Source of the DNA: Phoronis ovalis
Taxonomy: Eukaryota; Phoronida; Phoronidae
Length of the DNA stretch: 11,014 nt
Direction of reading: 5' to 3'
NCBI GenBank assembly: GCA_028565635.1
Contig: JAOXYB010057301.1
Span: forward strand, 1-11,014
In this document: one piece after another, positions 8,690 to 11,014 of the stretch
Layout: each line of letters opens with the position of its first letter
Position numbering within the stretch: position 1 is the stretch's first letter
Position numbers and translations under genes: made by a program
Notes under the pieces: model-generated
The model's database searches: none
What the model was told of the DNA's origin: nothing
The model's input: only the letters and a program-made list of their open reading frames with translations

Positions 8690-8850
8690 GTCAGAGTTGC
8701 ATGTGTGATGCCAATGATAATGTGTGGAGAGAAGACAGCGGTTATCTGACTACCAGCGCTGATCTCCCTGTGACAAAGGTCCGTGGTGGAGACACGGATG
8801 ATCCTGTAGAAGCTGCCTTTATAACTCTCGGTCCACTTGAATGTAGCTAA
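8690..8850 (+). CDS. Fibrinogen-like/CNTNAP-like extracellular protein, exon 3 (C-terminus)
   Basis: The terminal exon supplies the last two bases of a split glycine codon, 52 codons (visible residues 150-201) and TAA at 8848-8850. Motifs match the end of the same family module in order: QSCMCDANDNVW (Cys 152 and 154), DSGYLT, LPVTKVRGGDT and ITLGPLEC (Cys 200). With exons 1 and 2 there are 12 cysteines, an even number, consistent with a disulfide-bonded extracellular fold. The acceptor atgttgcag has a modest pyrimidine tract. The protein ends two residues after the LGPL motif, so no laminin-G, EGF or transmembrane segment follows, unlike full CNTNAP proteins. It is therefore better called a fibrinogen/CNTNAP-like secreted protein than a CNTNAP orthologue. 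Confidence 0.92.
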
Positions 8851-8898
8851 ATATGCTCCAGTCTACGGTTGATTATGCCATCGGTCTGCTATAATAAC

Positions 8899-8904
8899 AA
8901 TAAA
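8899..8904 (+). terminator. Polyadenylation signal AATAAA
   Basis: AATAAA starts 49 bases after the stop codon of exon 3, followed by a T-rich stretch (ttcagtttaatatgattttatt). Cleavage would be expected around 8915-8930. The position fits a short 3' UTR for this gene. Confidence 0.75.
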
Positions 8905-8930
8905 GATGGGTTCAGTTTAATATGATTTTA

Positions 8931-10300
8931 TTACTTCATATATATTCACGTATTCAAACGTTGTAGCTATATTCCAACCGCAAGAAGCGGATCAAGCAAT
9001 GTCTCAAAGTCTCAAGAGATATCACTTGCCACTGCGGCGTATCTACGGACATTTTCATGGTGCTTGTTCAAAATGCGTTGGGTGTTAAAATTAAGCTCGT
9101 TGCAATGTAAATCCTATTATTTACTGGGGAATCAATTATAAAATAACATGTATTATTCCTCGTCACTCCATATTTGGTTATACGACGTAACTAAAAGACC
9201 TATCATACATTAAATAATTAAGTATTAATGAAAGTTCAGGATGATAAAATATTCTCAAAACATCTATAACATCTAAATTAAAATGAGCCAGTCATCTAAT
9301 ATAAATCAATAATTTTCAAAGATTCCCAAAACCCAATTTCTCGTAAACAAAATTCTTTAAAAAGTTACATAGCAAAATAACTTGGTCGCAGGTTTATTGG
9401 TCACATGATTGGTAAAATTCACATTCAGCAAGTGAACATGGAGGTTTTAAGTTTAATTTTCTACTAGAAATGGACCCCGCGATCTCGCGTGCATGGTCCT
9501 AAAAAAAATAAAAATTATTCAATTCAATTCAAGCTAGGTTCATAAATGGCAATAGCAGCAACCTTGCCTTTGTTTAAGGACTATCTAGTTAGAAAGGGAA
9601 TTAAAACATTGCTCGGTTCTAACTTGTAAAATAACGATATATTATATTTTTTAAAAATAGAAAACCAACTGATAAAGTGGACAGTATGAAACTAACCGTG
9701 GATATCACAACACAGCAAAAGAACTTGAACTTTTAAAAATAGTGTTTAATAGGGAGATTTGCTTTACCGTAGGCATCACGATCAATGCCTCCGCATATAC
9801 TTAATTATAGCAATGAAATTACATTAAATTGTAATAAATGTATGCACTGTATCTTAATTACTTGTTCAAAAAACATGAAAACATGGGGATGAACAAAAAA
9901 TGCCATAGCCCAAGTTTGTAGATTTTTCCCTGATAACACAACTTTGCCAAATCGTCAGATGTCGTTGATAATGACGATAAACAGAGATGTCACAATATTT
10001 ATTAGATATTTATTTTCACATATGTTTTTCAGAATAGTTCATTATTACAACACTTAAGTTTTAAAATTTGGAATTAAGTGCAATGCAGTGCCAGTATTAT
10101 CAACGAATTACAGCTTTACAAGTATATCCACCGTCCTGAAAAAGATATGCAAAGAACCCACTAACAAAATTATGCCAGATTATCACGAAAAAGTTACAAA
10201 AATTGTAGTCAGTAAAGATAAACATTTTAGTGGAATTTATGAACATCACCGACTTTTACAAAAAATGACTTTTAAACATTGTGATCAAGACACATTTTTT
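8931..10300. other. Downstream DNA without an identified gene
   Basis: A slightly GC-richer patch at about 8970-9088 is open for roughly 40-50 codons in more than one frame, but it has no recognisable motif and no clear splice sites. An open run at 10058-10327 lacks a good in-frame ATG at its start, and its length is expected by chance at this base composition. Apart from the structure at 9472-9532, the rest is AT-rich and featureless to me. Confidence 0.5.
9472..9532 (+). mobile_element. Possible 3' tail of a non-LTR retroelement or SINE
   Basis: A GC-rich imperfect hairpin has outer arms ggacc 9472-9476 / ggtcc 9495-9499 and inner arms cgcg 9478-9481 / cgcg 9486-9489. It is followed directly by an A8 run and then by three copies of attca (9517-9531). 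Short tandem 3' tails after A-rich sequence are typical of LINE and SINE ends. No RNA polymerase III box or coding sequence upstream was recognised, so the assignment is tentative. Confidence 0.3.
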
Positions 10301-10308
10301 TTATCTCT

Positions 10309-10526
10309 AGCTCCAGATTCGAAATAAAGTCCGAACGGTGCCGCGGCACATTTCAAACAATATTGCTGGAAATCATTTAGCTTGGCAACATATTTTTTTC
10401 GCTTTTTTGTGAGTATTCAACTTTGAATCTGAATCTGGAGCTGTTTTTACGTTGAATCTAGAGCTGAATTTGAAGCTGAATCTGGAGCTAACTTTACGTA
10501 CGTGATTCATCTGCATGTTCCAGCAA
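10309..10526. repeat. 12-bp tandem repeat with inverted partners
   Basis: Three contiguous 12-bp units of the form gaatctggagct occupy 10454-10489 (gaatctagagct, gaatttgaagct, gaatctggagct), and one more copy lies at 10431-10442. The exact reverse complement, agctccagattc, is at 10309-10320. A second inverted pair, ttgctggaa (10363-10371) and ttccagcaa (10518-10526), interlocks with the first. The arms could fold into alternative stem-loops. No gene is supported here. Confidence 0.6.
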
Positions 10527-11014
10527 TCATTTCTGAAATGTGCTCAATTTGAGAATATGCACTCAATTTGGAAGCTTATCAGGCGCTAATACATGCTTTG
10601 CACAGTACTTCTGCTTTAATATAATATCAAACTTATGAAAAACAATTAATCAAAGTCGGATCTTGCGTCAAGTACACTGACAAAAGATGTGTGTTCATAC
10701 AAATTTTAAGTTCCTTTTAATTCCTTGTTGTATTTCAAAACTATCAGGCATGCTTATGTAAATTTTGTTTTTATTTAATTTTATTTCAAAACAATTTAAT
10801 AAAAAAATCCAGGTTCGTTTATGCCAAATGTTTTTTAAATTGTAATTACCTAGAAAAAGGCTAGGCGAGTTTTTGTAAACGTTTACCTAGAAGATCCTGT
10901 ATAATTACTTCCTTTTGTTCATTCCACGAAAACAACTTAAAACTAGATAGCCTTTTAGCAAAGGCAGGGTTGCTCATATTGGCTTTTATGAACGTTACCT
11001 GATCTCTAAATCAC
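10527..11014. other. AT-rich end of window, no gene seen
   Basis: Nothing identifiable was found except a perfect 12-bp palindrome, gtaaacgtttac, at 10875-10886, near two copies of acctagaa at about 10849 and 10885. These may be chance features. Confidence 0.5.

Noticed and set aside
8960-9088. Short open frames after the polyadenylation signal, GC-richer than their surroundings
   Set aside because: Several frames are partly open on both strands with no domain or splice evidence, so I cannot choose a gene.
10058-10327. Plus-strand open run of about 90 codons
   Set aside because: It has no suitable ATG start or acceptor and no recognisable motif; roughly one such run is expected by chance in this much AT-rich DNA.

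Overview
The window looks like animal (metazoan) nuclear DNA, most likely from an invertebrate. It is AT-rich, its one credible gene is split by GT-AG introns, it ends in a polyadenylation signal, and most of the rest is decayed repeats. The species cannot be named from sequence alone. Secreted or membrane proteins of this fibrinogen-like/CNTNAP-like type are common in marine invertebrates such as cnidarians, amphioxus and molluscs, but that is background knowledge, not something read here.

The only well-supported gene is the 3' end of a plus-strand gene with three exons: 5939-6096, 6279-6567 and 8690-8850. The junction phases fit exactly (phase 0 between exons 1 and 2, phase 1 between exons 2 and 3) and the reading frame is open to a TAA at 8848-8850. 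An AATAAA follows at 8899-8904. Together they encode the last 201 residues of an extracellular cysteine-rich protein, with a short fibrinogen-like start and the YWGG / CxC / LPV / LGPL-C module found in contactin-associated-protein-like proteins. The 5' exons, signal peptide and promoter were not found and probably lie outside the window.

The most unusual structure is in intron 2. The last 46 bp of exon 2 plus the first 13 bp of the intron, including the 5' splice site, form a 59-bp unit repeated in tandem for about 1.3 kb. Eleven exact copies of the CAG|GTTAGTG donor lie downstream of the real one. Most units also gained an acceptor-like AG 7 bp before the donor. A segment running from one unit's AG to the next unit's GT is 66 nt, in frame and open, and would re-encode the CxC-LDNSC motif. 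Inside the array is a 295-bp higher-order duplication with one mismatch.

Left of the gene, 1.46-4.17 kb is a tandem array of about 390-bp AT-rich units. A minus-strand reverse transcriptase relic (4867-5659), probably Penelope-like, is split by three frameshifts and one stop. A weaker LINE-like fragment sits at 1261-1400. Right of the gene (8.93-11.0 kb) is mostly unassigned AT-rich DNA with a possible retroelement tail near 9.5 kb and a small 12-bp repeat with inverted partners near 10.4 kb.
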